From: Aurantibacter aestuarii | GTDB lineage: Bacteria > Bacteroidota > Bacteroidia > Flavobacteriales > Flavobacteriaceae | DNA length: 64,000 bases | Reading direction: 5' to 3' | Assembly: GCF_003008425.1 (NCBI RefSeq) | Contig: NZ_PXOQ01000015.1 | Coordinates: 248,001 to 312,000 of the forward strand | Shown here: piece after piece, positions 44,859 through 54,022 of the stretch | Numbering within the stretch: the first letter of the stretch is position 1 | Layout: each line of letters starts with the position of its first letter | The notes under the pieces: generated by a model | What the model was told of the DNA's origin: nothing | Seen by the model: only the letters and a program-made list of their open reading frames with translations | Databases searched by the model: none | Position numbers and translations under genes: made by a program

Positions 44859-45967
44859 TGATACCATTTAATAAACCTTTTTTAACAGGGAAAGAAACTC
44901 AGTATATTGAAGATGCCGTAAAACGTTTAAAAATTTCTGGTAATGGAGATTATACTAAAGAATGTCATAATTTTTTTGAACAACAGTATGGCTTTAAAAA
45001 GTGTCTTTTAACCACGTCTTGCACAGATGCTCTTGAAATGTGTGCAATTTTAGCAGATATAAAGCCAGGCGATGAGGTAATTATACCAAGTTATACTTTT
45101 GTATCTACTGCAATCGCTTTTATACGTCAAGGAGCAAAAGTAGTTTTTGCTGATTCTTATAGCGATAATCCTAATATAGATGCTAGCCAAATAGAAGCAT
45201 TAATTAATTCAAAAACCAAAGCAATTGTGCCAGTGCATTATGCTGGAGTTGCTTGCGATATGGATGCTATTATGGACATTGCAAACCGATATGATTTGCT
45301 TGTTATTGAAGACGCCGCACAAGCGATAACATCTAGGTACAAAGGGAAATATTTGGGGTCTATAGGACATATGGCTGCTTTTTCCTTCCATGAAACTAAA
45401 AATGTAATTGCTGGAGAAGGTGGATTACTCGCTATAAATGATGATAGGTTTGTAAACAGAGCAGAGATTATTTGGGAAAAGGGAACCAATCGTGCGGAGT
45501 TTTTTAGGGGTGAAGTTAATAAATATGGTTGGGTTGATATTGGCTCATCATTTTTACCTTCGGAAATTATATCGGCATTCTTGTGGGCACAATTAGAGAA
45601 CATTGAAACTATACAATCAAAAAGATTACAACATTGGCATTATTATAATAACCAATTGAAAGAGTGGGCTGAAACTAAAGGAATAAAGTTAATGCCTACA
45701 CCACTTGAAGAAACAAATAATGCCCATATGTATTATATTGTTTGCAATTCTATAGAACAGCGAACCAGCTTAATAGCGCATTTAAAAGCTAACAGCATCT
45801 ATGCTGTATTTCATTATTTAAGCTTGCATGCAAGTGACTATTATAAAGATAAACATGATGGACGAGAATTAGAAAATAGTGACTATTTTACAAACCACTT
45901 ATTACGCCTACCAATGTTTTATGAATTGCCTGTTGAGGAAGTTGTAAAATGTTTAAAATCTTTTTAA
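44858..45967 (+). CDS. wecE: dTDP-4-amino-4,6-dideoxygalactose transaminase (WecE)
   Basis: A 369-residue PLP aminotransferase of the DegT fold. The PLP lysine is present: AAFSFHETKNVIAGEGG places Lys at residue 181, as in E. coli WecE. Other matches to WecE are MIPFNKPFLTGKETQYIEDA, IIPSYTFVSTAIAFIRQGAK, VPVHYAGVACDMDAIMDIA and REKGTNRxxFFRG-like WEKGTNRAEFFRGEVNKYGW. It aminates dTDP-4-keto-6-deoxyglucose to TDP-Fuc4N with glutamate. No rmlA or rmlB is in the window, so the substrate must come from genes elsewhere. The product should feed the PglD-like acetylase and WecF. Confidence 0.88.
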   Translation: MIPFNKPFLTGKETQYIEDAVKRLKISGNGDYTKECHNFFEQQYGFKKCLLTTSCTDALEMCAILADIKPGDEVIIPSYTFVSTAIAFIRQGAKVVFADSYSDNPNIDASQIEALINSKTKAIVPVHYAGVACDMDAIMDIANRYDLLVIEDAAQAITSRYKGKYLGSIGHMAAFSFHETKNVIAGEGGLLAINDDRFVNRAEIIWEKGTNRAEFFRGEVNKYGWVDIGSSFLPSEIISAFLWAQLENIETIQSKRLQHWHYYNNQLKEWAETKGIKLMPTPLEETNNAHMYYIVCNSIEQRTSLIAHLKANSIYAVFHYLSLHASDYYKDKHDGRELENSDYFTNHLLRLPMFYELPVEEVVKCLKSF

Positions 45968-47242
45968 ATGCAAATCTTAAAAAAAAAATATTTATTAATT
46001 CTTTTTAGCATTTCATGGTTAATAAAAATTATTCATAGTAATAAAAACTTCTCACCTTTAAATGTTACAGACCCAGATAATTACTTTATTTCGTTCAATT
46101 TTTTTTTAAAAAACAGCTATTACGAAATAATGGCTAATGGGTCAAGTTATTTGTTTAACCTTGTAAATTATTTGTTCTATACGTTAACAAAAAACATTAG
46201 TGTTTCTTTTTTTTTAACAAATTTAATTTCAGAGATTTTATTGATATTTTTTGGATTAAAAATTTTACAACTTGTTAACCAAAAGCATCATTCAAAATAT
46301 GCAGCTACTATTGGTTTAATTTACCTCTTTAATACTTTAGATTTAAATGATTATCAGCATTCTAATAACGATGTATTCCAAGCTGTATTTATTGCCTTAG
46401 CAGTATTGTTTTTACTTAAACAGTGTTATTATAAAGGTTTTAAAAAAGCATATTATATATATTCAGCTATATTAATTTCATTATGTACTTTAATTAGACC
46501 AACATCTTTAGTTGTTATAGTAATGGCTATTTCAGCTGTTTTTTTTATTGAATATTTTAAGAAGTCAAATGTAATCCAAGGAAGTAAGCATTTTATGTTT
46601 TTTTTAATTCCATTAATTTTATTGGTTAGTTTGTTTCACTTTCCATCGATAAAAGAGCATAATAGGTTGGGGTTTTATAATAAAAGTAATTCTTCTAATA
46701 ATTGGGTTCAAAGAAATTATTTAGGAACAAAACGTATGCAGAATGGGGAACTTCCAATTCATAAAAATTCCATTTTTAGAGATACAAAATTCAGTGACGT
46801 TAATGTTTATTTAGCAGAACATGGATCTGAAAGCTTACCTAAAACTCAAGGTGAATTTCTTAAAAGAGATCCTGTTTTATCAGGTCTGATATTTGGTTAT
46901 AATTTACTTTTCACCTTTACTAAAAGTTTTAGATATTATGGATTATTAATTTTATTACCGTTACTTTATTTATTACTAAAGCCATATTTAAATCCACAAA
47001 AATGGTTAGTCTATTTGTGGATTATTATTATAGGTACAATATGTTTTATACCATTTACTTTAATGGAATATAGATGGTACACAGGATATGATATTATATT
47101 TGCATTAGCTATATTTACATCAGTTATATATTTTGAAAAAACCAAATATTCTAATTTCTTACGGTACACAGTAAACACCTCTTTAATTTTAGTAACCATC
47201 TTTAACTTACTACTTGCTTTCGTAATTAGTTCAAATTATTAA
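45968..47242 (+). CDS. Polytopic membrane protein, GT-C-like
   Basis: A 424-residue very hydrophobic protein with about ten predicted helices. An acidic loop after the first helix, NVTDPDNYFISFNFF (about residues 34-48), is where GT-C enzymes keep catalytic Asp/Glu. LCTLIRPTSLVVIVMAISAV and a long periplasmic-looking stretch (about 225-305) also fit GT-C transferases. No exact family is recognised. It may transfer the sugar loaded by the GtrB-like enzyme. The gene is AT-rich and starts directly after the wecE stop. Confidence 0.6.
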   Translation: MQILKKKYLLILFSISWLIKIIHSNKNFSPLNVTDPDNYFISFNFFLKNSYYEIMANGSSYLFNLVNYLFYTLTKNISVSFFLTNLISEILLIFFGLKILQLVNQKHHSKYAATIGLIYLFNTLDLNDYQHSNNDVFQAVFIALAVLFLLKQCYYKGFKKAYYIYSAILISLCTLIRPTSLVVIVMAISAVFFIEYFKKSNVIQGSKHFMFFLIPLILLVSLFHFPSIKEHNRLGFYNKSNSSNNWVQRNYLGTKRMQNGELPIHKNSIFRDTKFSDVNVYLAEHGSESLPKTQGEFLKRDPVLSGLIFGYNLLFTFTKSFRYYGLLILLPLLYLLLKPYLNPQKWLVYLWIIIIGTICFIPFTLMEYRWYTGYDIIFALAIFTSVIYFEKTKYSNFLRYTVNTSLILVTIFNLLLAFVISSNY

Positions 47243-47243
47243 A

Positions 47244-48398
47244 ATGTTGCACATCGCTTACCTTACATCAGAATATCCAAGTTCTCGCGTTAAACACGCA
47301 GCAGGAATTGCGACCAGCATTAAAAATCTTGCTGTAACTTTAGTTAAGAAAGGAGTGAGAGTGAGTATTTTTGTGTATCACCAAAATGAAGACGCGGTTT
47401 ATATGGAAGAAGGTGTTCACATTCATCTTATAAAAACCCGAGTCTATACATTTGCAACCTTTTATAAGTACCGAAAATTCCTTCAGAAGTATTTAAACAA
47501 TGCAATTTTAGAGCAAAATATTGATCTTGTAGAAGCTCCAGATTGGACAGGAATTACTGCTTTTATGAAATTAAAAGCGCCGCTTATTATTCGATTTCAT
47601 GGAAGTGATGCCTATTTCTGTAAATTAGATGGTCGAAAACAGAAATTTAAAAATTTCATGTTTGAAAAGTTAGCACTAAATAGAGCAAAAGCCTATATAG
47701 CACCAACCAGCTATGCAGGTGAGGAAACAGCTAAGATATTTGGATTAGACCGAAGAAAAATAAAAACAATTCATTACGGTTTACAACTAGAACAGTTTAA
47801 TAATGAAAAGCCTTTAGACTATATAAACCAAAGTTTGCTTTATATTGGAACAATCATTCGAAAAAAAGGTGTTTTTGAGCTGGCTGAAATTTTTAATACA
47901 ATTATTGAAACAACTCCGAATGCAAGCTTAACTCTAATTGGAGGCGATTCTAAAGATATTAAAACTGGCGAAGCTTCAACTTATAAATTGATAGAACAAA
48001 TCTTCTCTAAAGCAGCCTTAAAACAGGTTAATTATTTAGGGAAAATACCTTATGCAGAGGTACAAAACCACATTAAAAAGGCACATGTTTGTGTATTTCC
48101 TAGTTTTGCCGAAACCTTAGGCATGGTCACTATAGAAAGTATGGCTTTACAAAAACCAGTGGTAAATACCAATATAGGCTGGGCGCAAGAACTTATAGTC
48201 CATGAGAAGAATGGTTTTTTGGTGCATCCAACAGATATTAATACCTATGCCAAACACATTTTAAATCTTTTTACTGCTAAAGAACTAGGTCACACAATTG
48301 GTGCTGAAGCAAGGAAACACGTAGAAGGTAAGTTTGATATAACAAAGCTAGCATCCATAAATATAGACTACTATAAGTCGATTATTGCAAATGCTTAA
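47244..48398 (+). CDS. Glycosyltransferase family 4
   Basis: A 384-residue GT-B enzyme. It opens LHIAYLTSEYPSSRVKHAAG, with a GIATSIKNLA helix; the acceptor side has PLIIRFHGSDAYFCKLDGR. The donor site shows LYIGTIIRKKGVFELAEIF and SFAETLGMVTIESMALQKPV with the E(x7)E pattern. It begins one base after the previous stop and overlaps the next gene. It is a standard capsular/O-antigen GT4 with unknown linkage. Confidence 0.88.
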   Translation: MLHIAYLTSEYPSSRVKHAAGIATSIKNLAVTLVKKGVRVSIFVYHQNEDAVYMEEGVHIHLIKTRVYTFATFYKYRKFLQKYLNNAILEQNIDLVEAPDWTGITAFMKLKAPLIIRFHGSDAYFCKLDGRKQKFKNFMFEKLALNRAKAYIAPTSYAGEETAKIFGLDRRKIKTIHYGLQLEQFNNEKPLDYINQSLLYIGTIIRKKGVFELAEIFNTIIETTPNASLTLIGGDSKDIKTGEASTYKLIEQIFSKAALKQVNYLGKIPYAEVQNHIKKAHVCVFPSFAETLGMVTIESMALQKPVVNTNIGWAQELIVHEKNGFLVHPTDINTYAKHILNLFTAKELGHTIGAEARKHVEGKFDITKLASINIDYYKSIIANA

Positions 48399-49344
48399 AC
48401 GTTTAAAAACATATTTAGGGCAGCAACGAAGAAATTTCAAATTAATGAAATTTCACATGAAGCAATCTAAATCTAAACATCCAGATGCAAACAAACGAAT
48501 TATTGTTTGTTTTAACGGACAGGTACCTCATGGTGGCTTGGTAGATAGACTTAAGGGGATAATCTCTTTCTATGATGTAGCACGACAATTAAATTACGAT
48601 TTTTTTATACAGTTTAGTCATCCGTTTAATTTAGACTTATTTCTAGAACCCAATGCTTTTGAATGGCGCATCGATGAAACTGAAACTGGATTGTCTAAGA
48701 CTACTCAGTTGATTAATGTTATCAATCAATTTGATTTAGATCCACTAGAACTTATAAAATCTTCGTCAAAACAAACATTTTTGGTTTATGCAAACATCGA
48801 TTATCTGTCTAAAACCAACCCAACTAAAAGTGGTAAAGCGTTAGAGCATCTATGGCGTACTCATTTTAACCATTTATTTAAACAATCATCACAACTTAAG
48901 AAAGCATTGTTAGATTTAGAACCAGAACCCTATATTAGTATCCATACCCGATTTACTAGCATTATGGGCGACTTTCAGGACTCAACCTCTCTCATTATTT
49001 CAGAAGAAGAACGTACAGTGTTATTAGAGCAATTAAAGGTTAAAATAGATTACATTCAATCTACTCATGTCGAGAAAGTATACGTATTCTCGGACAGTAG
49101 TTTGTTTTTATCTTATGCATTGCAAAATACAACTACTCAAACAGTAAAAGGAACACCTTTCCATATGGATAGTTATACATCTCAGGCTGAAATTGAAGCA
49201 CATTTAAAAACATTAGTAGATTTCTTTATGATTGCTGAAAGTCAAAACGTTTATTTTTTAAAAATTAACCCGATGTATTCCAGTGCTTTTTCCAAATATG
49301 CAGCTATTATAGGAAACAAACCATTTATAAAAATTGAGGCTTAA
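48391..49344 (+). CDS. Putative fucosyltransferase-fold protein, unclassified
   Basis: A 317-residue protein that I do not recognise at family level. Its motif order mimics GT11/GT23-type fucosyltransferases: HGGLVDRLKGIISFYDVARQ near residue 45 in place of GGLGNQLFQ, PYISIHTRFTSIMGDFQD near residue 187 in place of HVRRGDY, VEKVYVFSDSSLFLSYAL near 230, and VDFFMIAESQNVYFLKINPM near 275. A GDP-deoxyhexose donor is a reasonable guess. TTG at 48385 is an alternative start; the ATG overlaps the upstream gene by eight bases. Confidence 0.6.
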   Translation: MLKRLKTYLGQQRRNFKLMKFHMKQSKSKHPDANKRIIVCFNGQVPHGGLVDRLKGIISFYDVARQLNYDFFIQFSHPFNLDLFLEPNAFEWRIDETETGLSKTTQLINVINQFDLDPLELIKSSSKQTFLVYANIDYLSKTNPTKSGKALEHLWRTHFNHLFKQSSQLKKALLDLEPEPYISIHTRFTSIMGDFQDSTSLIISEEERTVLLEQLKVKIDYIQSTHVEKVYVFSDSSLFLSYALQNTTTQTVKGTPFHMDSYTSQAEIEAHLKTLVDFFMIAESQNVYFLKINPMYSSAFSKYAAIIGNKPFIKIEA

Positions 49345-50897
49345 TGATTATTGTAACTCATAATTATAAAGAGGTTAAACAGGTTTTAAACGCAAATTTA
49401 AAACCTGTAGCTATCAATTTTAAATCTCAAAATAATATTACCGCTTGTGTTATTGCTTTAGCTGAGAAATTTAAAAATGAGTTAATTGTCTGGTGCCATG
49501 AAGATTTAATAAATAGTCTACAGGTTGAAAAATTATCGGATATATTTCATCACCAATATGTTTTAGCTACTTTTAATACAGATGATAGCTATTATTCATC
49601 TGATAAGATTGAATATTTAGAACGTTCTATTTGTTTAAAATTTGGCAAAGCAAATACTTACGGGACTTATCTCATGTCTAGTCAAGTAGGAGCAATGCAT
49701 GCTCAAACCATTCTAAAACTACAACAAGCGTTAAATAAAAATAAGTCTTTTACTTATAATTTAAATAGTATAGCTAAAAACTATCAAATTGAAGGACTTT
49801 ATTGTTATTCGGAACCTAAATTATTGCATCCAAATTATAAATTAGTAGAAGAAGTTAAGATATCCAACTCAGAACTTTTTTGTTTTGTACGAGAACATTA
49901 TAAATGGGTTTGGTCTTGGATATTACTACTAAATCTTATAGTTTTTGAAAGAAAAATACCCTTAATAGCTTTTCTGCGCAGTTGTTTTATAAAACAAAAA
50001 GAAATTTTAAAGTCATTTAACACAACTAAAATAAACTCTCAGAAAGCAGATCAATTACATAAACACATTGATGTTGTTATTCCGACTATAGGGAGAAAAT
50101 CATACCTTTTAAATGTTTTAGAAGATTTAAAACAACAGACTATACTACCAAAACAGGTTATTATTGTAGAGCAAAATGGTGATAGGAATCAATCTTCAGA
50201 ATTAGATTATTTAAGTAATCAAGAATGGCCATTTAAAATAACACATAAGTTTACACACACTTTAGGGGTTTGTAATGCCAGAAATAGTGCACTGCAACAT
50301 TTAGAACATGAATGGGTTTTTTTTGCGGATGATGATATTAGATTTTCTGCGTCTTTATTTGAAGATACTTTTGAAAAAATTACTGATACAGGCTCTCAAG
50401 CCATAAATTATTCATGTTTACAGCCAAATCAAAAACAGAACTATAACAAAACAGGACAAACATTTATTTTTGGTTCTGGTTCAAGCTTCGTTAAAGCAAG
50501 TATAGCCAAACAAATAAATTTTGATACAGCATTTGAATTTGGTTTTGGAGAAGATACAGATTATGGTGCTAAAATAAGACAACTTGGTTACGATATTACC
50601 TTTGCTCCAGAACTGCATTTAACCCATTTAAAAGCGCCAATAGGTGGTTTTAGACAGCCAATACCAAAATTATGGAATAACAGTACCATACAGCCTAAAC
50701 CATCGCCTACCATGCTAGTGTTGTTTTATAAACATTTTACAACAAAGCAAATTAAAGGTTACAAACTCTTTTTGTTTATTAAAATGTACGGAAAAAATAA
50801 CCCTTTACTTATCTTTCGAAATTTGAAAAAATTCAGAAAATCTTGGGATAAAAGTGTATTTTATGCCAAACAATTAAGTCAGACCATTAATGCTTAA
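49344..50897 (+). CDS. Two-domain protein with C-terminal GT2 glycosyltransferase
   Basis: A 517-residue protein. The C-terminal part (about 240-517) is GT2: DVVIPTIGRKSYLLNVLEDL, VIIVEQNGDRNQSSEL, WVFFADDDIRFSASLFED (metal site about 330-334) and FGEDTDYGAKIRQLGYD. The N-terminal 235 residues (MIIVTHNYKEVKQVLNANLK to the FVREHYKWVWSWILLLNLIV hydrophobic patch) are unfamiliar; GTYLMSSQVGAMHAQTIL hints at a degenerate second GT-like fold. It overlaps its upstream neighbour by one base and its downstream neighbour by eight. The added domain makes it much longer than a plain GT2. Confidence 0.75.
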   Translation: MIIVTHNYKEVKQVLNANLKPVAINFKSQNNITACVIALAEKFKNELIVWCHEDLINSLQVEKLSDIFHHQYVLATFNTDDSYYSSDKIEYLERSICLKFGKANTYGTYLMSSQVGAMHAQTILKLQQALNKNKSFTYNLNSIAKNYQIEGLYCYSEPKLLHPNYKLVEEVKISNSELFCFVREHYKWVWSWILLLNLIVFERKIPLIAFLRSCFIKQKEILKSFNTTKINSQKADQLHKHIDVVIPTIGRKSYLLNVLEDLKQQTILPKQVIIVEQNGDRNQSSELDYLSNQEWPFKITHKFTHTLGVCNARNSALQHLEHEWVFFADDDIRFSASLFEDTFEKITDTGSQAINYSCLQPNQKQNYNKTGQTFIFGSGSSFVKASIAKQINFDTAFEFGFGEDTDYGAKIRQLGYDITFAPELHLTHLKAPIGGFRQPIPKLWNNSTIQPKPSPTMLVLFYKHFTTKQIKGYKLFLFIKMYGKNNPLLIFRNLKKFRKSWDKSVFYAKQLSQTINA

Positions 50898-51909
50898 ACT
50901 TTATACAGATCAAAACTTTATTAATGAAACTTACAGGAAGCAGTTGTTTCCTCTATTGTTTGATATCTGTATATTAAAAAACGACGCTTTAAAGGATTAT
51001 TATGCTTTAGAAACTGATATTGCTAAAGCAGATGTTGTTGTGTTTCCCATTCATTTTAATGCTTTTGTAAAACATAAAGTTGCCTATACAAGGTTAAAAG
51101 CGTGTGCAGAGCAACATAACAAACCGGTTTGGATTTACACCTCAGGAGATTTTGGTTATACTTTAAAACCGGATTATATCACTTTTAGGTTAAGTGGTTA
51201 TGCGTCTCGATTAAGTAGCAACACAGTAATTATTCCATCCTTTATAAATGATCCTTATTTAAAACTAAATAAAAGCTTTTTTACTGTCCATAAAACAGAA
51301 CAGCCTACTATTGGTTTTGTTGGTCATGCTCAAAGTGGATTAAAAAAATGGGCTAAAGAATGGTTTGTTTATCTTAAAACTCAAGCAAGAATTATATTAA
51401 CTCATGAAAAAAGTGATTTGAATCCTTTTTATCCTTCTGGTTATAATCGCGCTAAGTATTTAAAACACTTAGAACATTGCCCAACATTATCCACTAATTT
51501 TATATATAGGACTCATTATAGAGCAGGTGTAAATTCCACTATAGCTAAAGAACAAACGAGTTTAGAGTTTTACAAAAATATGAGTGAAAACGGATATACC
51601 TTCTGTATACGAGGTGCAGGAAATTTTTCGGTACGTTTTTATGAAACTTTAGCGATGGGAAGAATACCAGTGCTTATTAATACAGATTGTAAATTACCTT
51701 TAGAAGATCTTATAGATTGGCATAAACATGCTGTAATACTAGAAGAGAAGGATATTTTTAATATTGAAGATAAGTTACAAGCTTTTCACCAGTCTTTAAC
51801 CCATGAAGAATTTATAAGTTTACAGCAACGAAATCGTAATTTATGGTTAAACCGGTTGGAACGGGTTTCATTTTTTAAAACGATACAGCAACATTATAAC
51901 ACAGTATGA
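50890..51909 (+). CDS. Exostosin-like glycosyltransferase (GT47-type)
   Basis: A 339-residue protein with an exostosin-like C-terminal half: MSENGYTFCIRGAGNFSVRF (about 228-247) followed by YETLAMGRIPVLINTDCKLP and LEDLIDWHKHAVILEEKDI. This is the GT47 donor region, where GxGxxSxRxxE and the arginine contact the nucleotide sugar. The N-terminal half (VVVFPIHFNAFVKHKVAYTR, PTIGFVGHAQSGLKKWAKEW) fits a GT-B acceptor domain. It overlaps both neighbours by 8 and 4 bases. Substrate not identifiable; bacterial GT47 members are scattered in capsule loci. Confidence 0.78.
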   Translation: MLKLYTDQNFINETYRKQLFPLLFDICILKNDALKDYYALETDIAKADVVVFPIHFNAFVKHKVAYTRLKACAEQHNKPVWIYTSGDFGYTLKPDYITFRLSGYASRLSSNTVIIPSFINDPYLKLNKSFFTVHKTEQPTIGFVGHAQSGLKKWAKEWFVYLKTQARIILTHEKSDLNPFYPSGYNRAKYLKHLEHCPTLSTNFIYRTHYRAGVNSTIAKEQTSLEFYKNMSENGYTFCIRGAGNFSVRFYETLAMGRIPVLINTDCKLPLEDLIDWHKHAVILEEKDIFNIEDKLQAFHQSLTHEEFISLQQRNRNLWLNRLERVSFFKTIQQHYNTV

Positions 51910-52907
51910 ATTCAATGCACTTTACATTAATAATTTGTACTTATATGCGTGCTAAGCCGCTTTGCACGTTATTAGACTCTGTAGAGCAACAAAGTTGTTA
52001 CCCTAACGATATTATTATTGTTGATGGTTCTAAAAATGAAGATACGCGCCAACTTTTAAAAACAAAAAACTATAAAAATTTACGTTATTTTTTGGTAGAT
52101 GATGTTAATCGTGGTTTAACAAAACAGCGAAATTTTGGTATATCTAAGCTTTCGACGACTACGGAAATTGTTTGTTTTTTAGATGATGATACGATTTTAG
52201 ATAAAGATTATTTTAAACAGCTTCTAAATACCTATACGCTATATCCTGAAGCTTTAGGCGTTGGTGGATATATTACCAATGAAGTCAAGTGGGAAAAAAG
52301 TGACGCTAAAAACAATCCAAACAAATTTTATTATGATGGCTTTATGCGTAACGAGCCAAGCCGATTTAAACTAAGACGAAAATTTGGCTTAGCGCCAGAC
52401 ACCAGACCTGGAAATTTGCCTAGCTTTTCGCACGGAAGATCTATTAGTTTTTTACCACCAAGCGGTAAAATATATGAAGTAGAACAGCTTATGGGTGGCG
52501 TATCGTCTTTTAGAACAGAGGTCTTTAATATCCAAAAATTTTCTACTTATTTTGAAGGTTATGGTTTGTATGAAGATGCCGATTTTACATTACGTTTGTC
52601 TAAAAAAGGACCACTTTACGTCAATACAAACGCTAACTTAGAGCATTATCATGAGGCTTCAGGACGACCAAATCAGTACCATTACGGTAAAATGGTTATT
52701 CGGAACGGTTGGTATGTGTGGCGTGTTAAACATGCAAAACCAACTATTAAAGCAGTCTTTAAATGGCATTTTACTGCATTTCTGTTAACATTGTTACGTG
52801 CCTCTAATATCGTCACTTCAAATAAAAAGAAAGAAGCCTTTACTGAAACTTTAGGAAGACTGGCGGGTTGGTTATCTTTGTGGTTTAATTCTCCAAAAAC
52901 ACACTAA
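51906..52907 (+). CDS. Glycosyltransferase family 2
   Basis: A 333-residue GT-A enzyme. MHFTLIICTYMRAKPLCTLL opens the fold, IIVDGSKNEDTRQLL follows, and VCFLDDDTILDKDYF supplies the metal site at about residue 94-96. GLYEDADFTLRLSKKGPLYV near residue 222 has the ED motif used as catalytic base. A basic C-terminus with one hydrophobic patch may associate with the membrane. It starts within the preceding stop (ATGA) and ends within the next ATG. Confidence 0.86.
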   Translation: MNSMHFTLIICTYMRAKPLCTLLDSVEQQSCYPNDIIIVDGSKNEDTRQLLKTKNYKNLRYFLVDDVNRGLTKQRNFGISKLSTTTEIVCFLDDDTILDKDYFKQLLNTYTLYPEALGVGGYITNEVKWEKSDAKNNPNKFYYDGFMRNEPSRFKLRRKFGLAPDTRPGNLPSFSHGRSISFLPPSGKIYEVEQLMGGVSSFRTEVFNIQKFSTYFEGYGLYEDADFTLRLSKKGPLYVNTNANLEHYHEASGRPNQYHYGKMVIRNGWYVWRVKHAKPTIKAVFKWHFTAFLLTLLRASNIVTSNKKKEAFTETLGRLAGWLSLWFNSPKTH

Positions 52908-54022
52908 TGCGCTTTTTAATTATTTCTCACGCAACCCATAAAAAGGAATCGGGACAATTATATGCTTATGCACCGTATGTAAGGGAGATGAATTTATGGC
53001 TTAAGTATGTAGATTCTGTTGAGGTTGTTGCGCCATTAGTTAATTCTGAGATAGGTAAAATAGATTTGGCATATCGTCATACTACACTAAAATTTACAAA
53101 AATCCCTGAAATTTCGTTAACCTCTGTTGTTAACATGATACGTTCGCTTTTAGTATTACCATTTATTTTATATCGCCTATTTGGTGCATGTCGTAGAGCA
53201 GATCATATTCATTTACGATGCCCAGGGAATATTGGCCTATTGGGGTGTTTTGTTCAGATTTTTTTTCCGAATAAAGCAAAAACGGCTAAATATGCAGGGA
53301 ATTGGGACCCGAAAGCCCGACAACCCAGAAGCTACAGATTGCAAAAGTATATTTTGAGTCATACTGCTTTAACAAAAAACATGACCGTTTTGGTTTACGG
53401 GCAATGGAAGAATCAGACCAGAAATATTCGTTCTTTTTTTACGGCAACTTTTAAAAATGATGAAAAAATTGCATTTAGTACTAAAGATTATACTAAGAAA
53501 CTTCGTTTTTTAAGTATAGGAAGTTTGGTAGAGGGCAAGCGTCCGCTACTTAGCATTCAAATAATAGAAGCTCTTCAAAAAAAAGGTATAGATTGTTCCT
53601 TAGATCTGTTTGGCGATGGAGTTTTAAGACCAAAATTAGAAACCTATATTTCAGAACATGATTTAGAGGATATTCATATTCATGGAAATGAGACGAAAGA
53701 GACCATTAAAAGCTATTTAGAAACGAGTCATTTTTTAATATTAGCCTCAAAGTCTGAAGGTTGGCCTAAAGTTCTGGCAGAAGCTATGTTTTATGGTGTA
53801 ATCCCTATATCTACAAGAATCTCCTGTGTCCCATTTATGTTAGGAGAAGGAGGTAGAGGTATACTAATAGAACCCAACTTAGGAGAAGCTACACAAGAAA
53901 TTTTGAACTATTTAAAACAAAAGAATACCTTTGAGCAGATGTCTAAAAATGGTTTAGAGTGGTCTCAACACTATACTTTAGATTATTTTGAAAGCGAAAT
54001 AAAAAAACTATTACAGAACTAA
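52907..54022 (+). CDS. Glycosyltransferase family 4
   Basis: A 371-residue GT-B enzyme. The N-terminal region includes ADHIHLRCPGNIGLLGCFVQ and TAKYAGNWDPKARQPRSYRL. The donor site is LRFLSIGSLVEGKRPLLSIQ and ASKSEGWPKVLAEAMFYGVI with the expected EAMF glutamate. It overlaps its neighbours by one base on each side (TAATG), indicating translational coupling in a run of four transferases. Specific sugar unknown. Confidence 0.86.
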   Translation: MRFLIISHATHKKESGQLYAYAPYVREMNLWLKYVDSVEVVAPLVNSEIGKIDLAYRHTTLKFTKIPEISLTSVVNMIRSLLVLPFILYRLFGACRRADHIHLRCPGNIGLLGCFVQIFFPNKAKTAKYAGNWDPKARQPRSYRLQKYILSHTALTKNMTVLVYGQWKNQTRNIRSFFTATFKNDEKIAFSTKDYTKKLRFLSIGSLVEGKRPLLSIQIIEALQKKGIDCSLDLFGDGVLRPKLETYISEHDLEDIHIHGNETKETIKSYLETSHFLILASKSEGWPKVLAEAMFYGVIPISTRISCVPFMLGEGGRGILIEPNLGEATQEILNYLKQKNTFEQMSKNGLEWSQHYTLDYFESEIKKLLQN

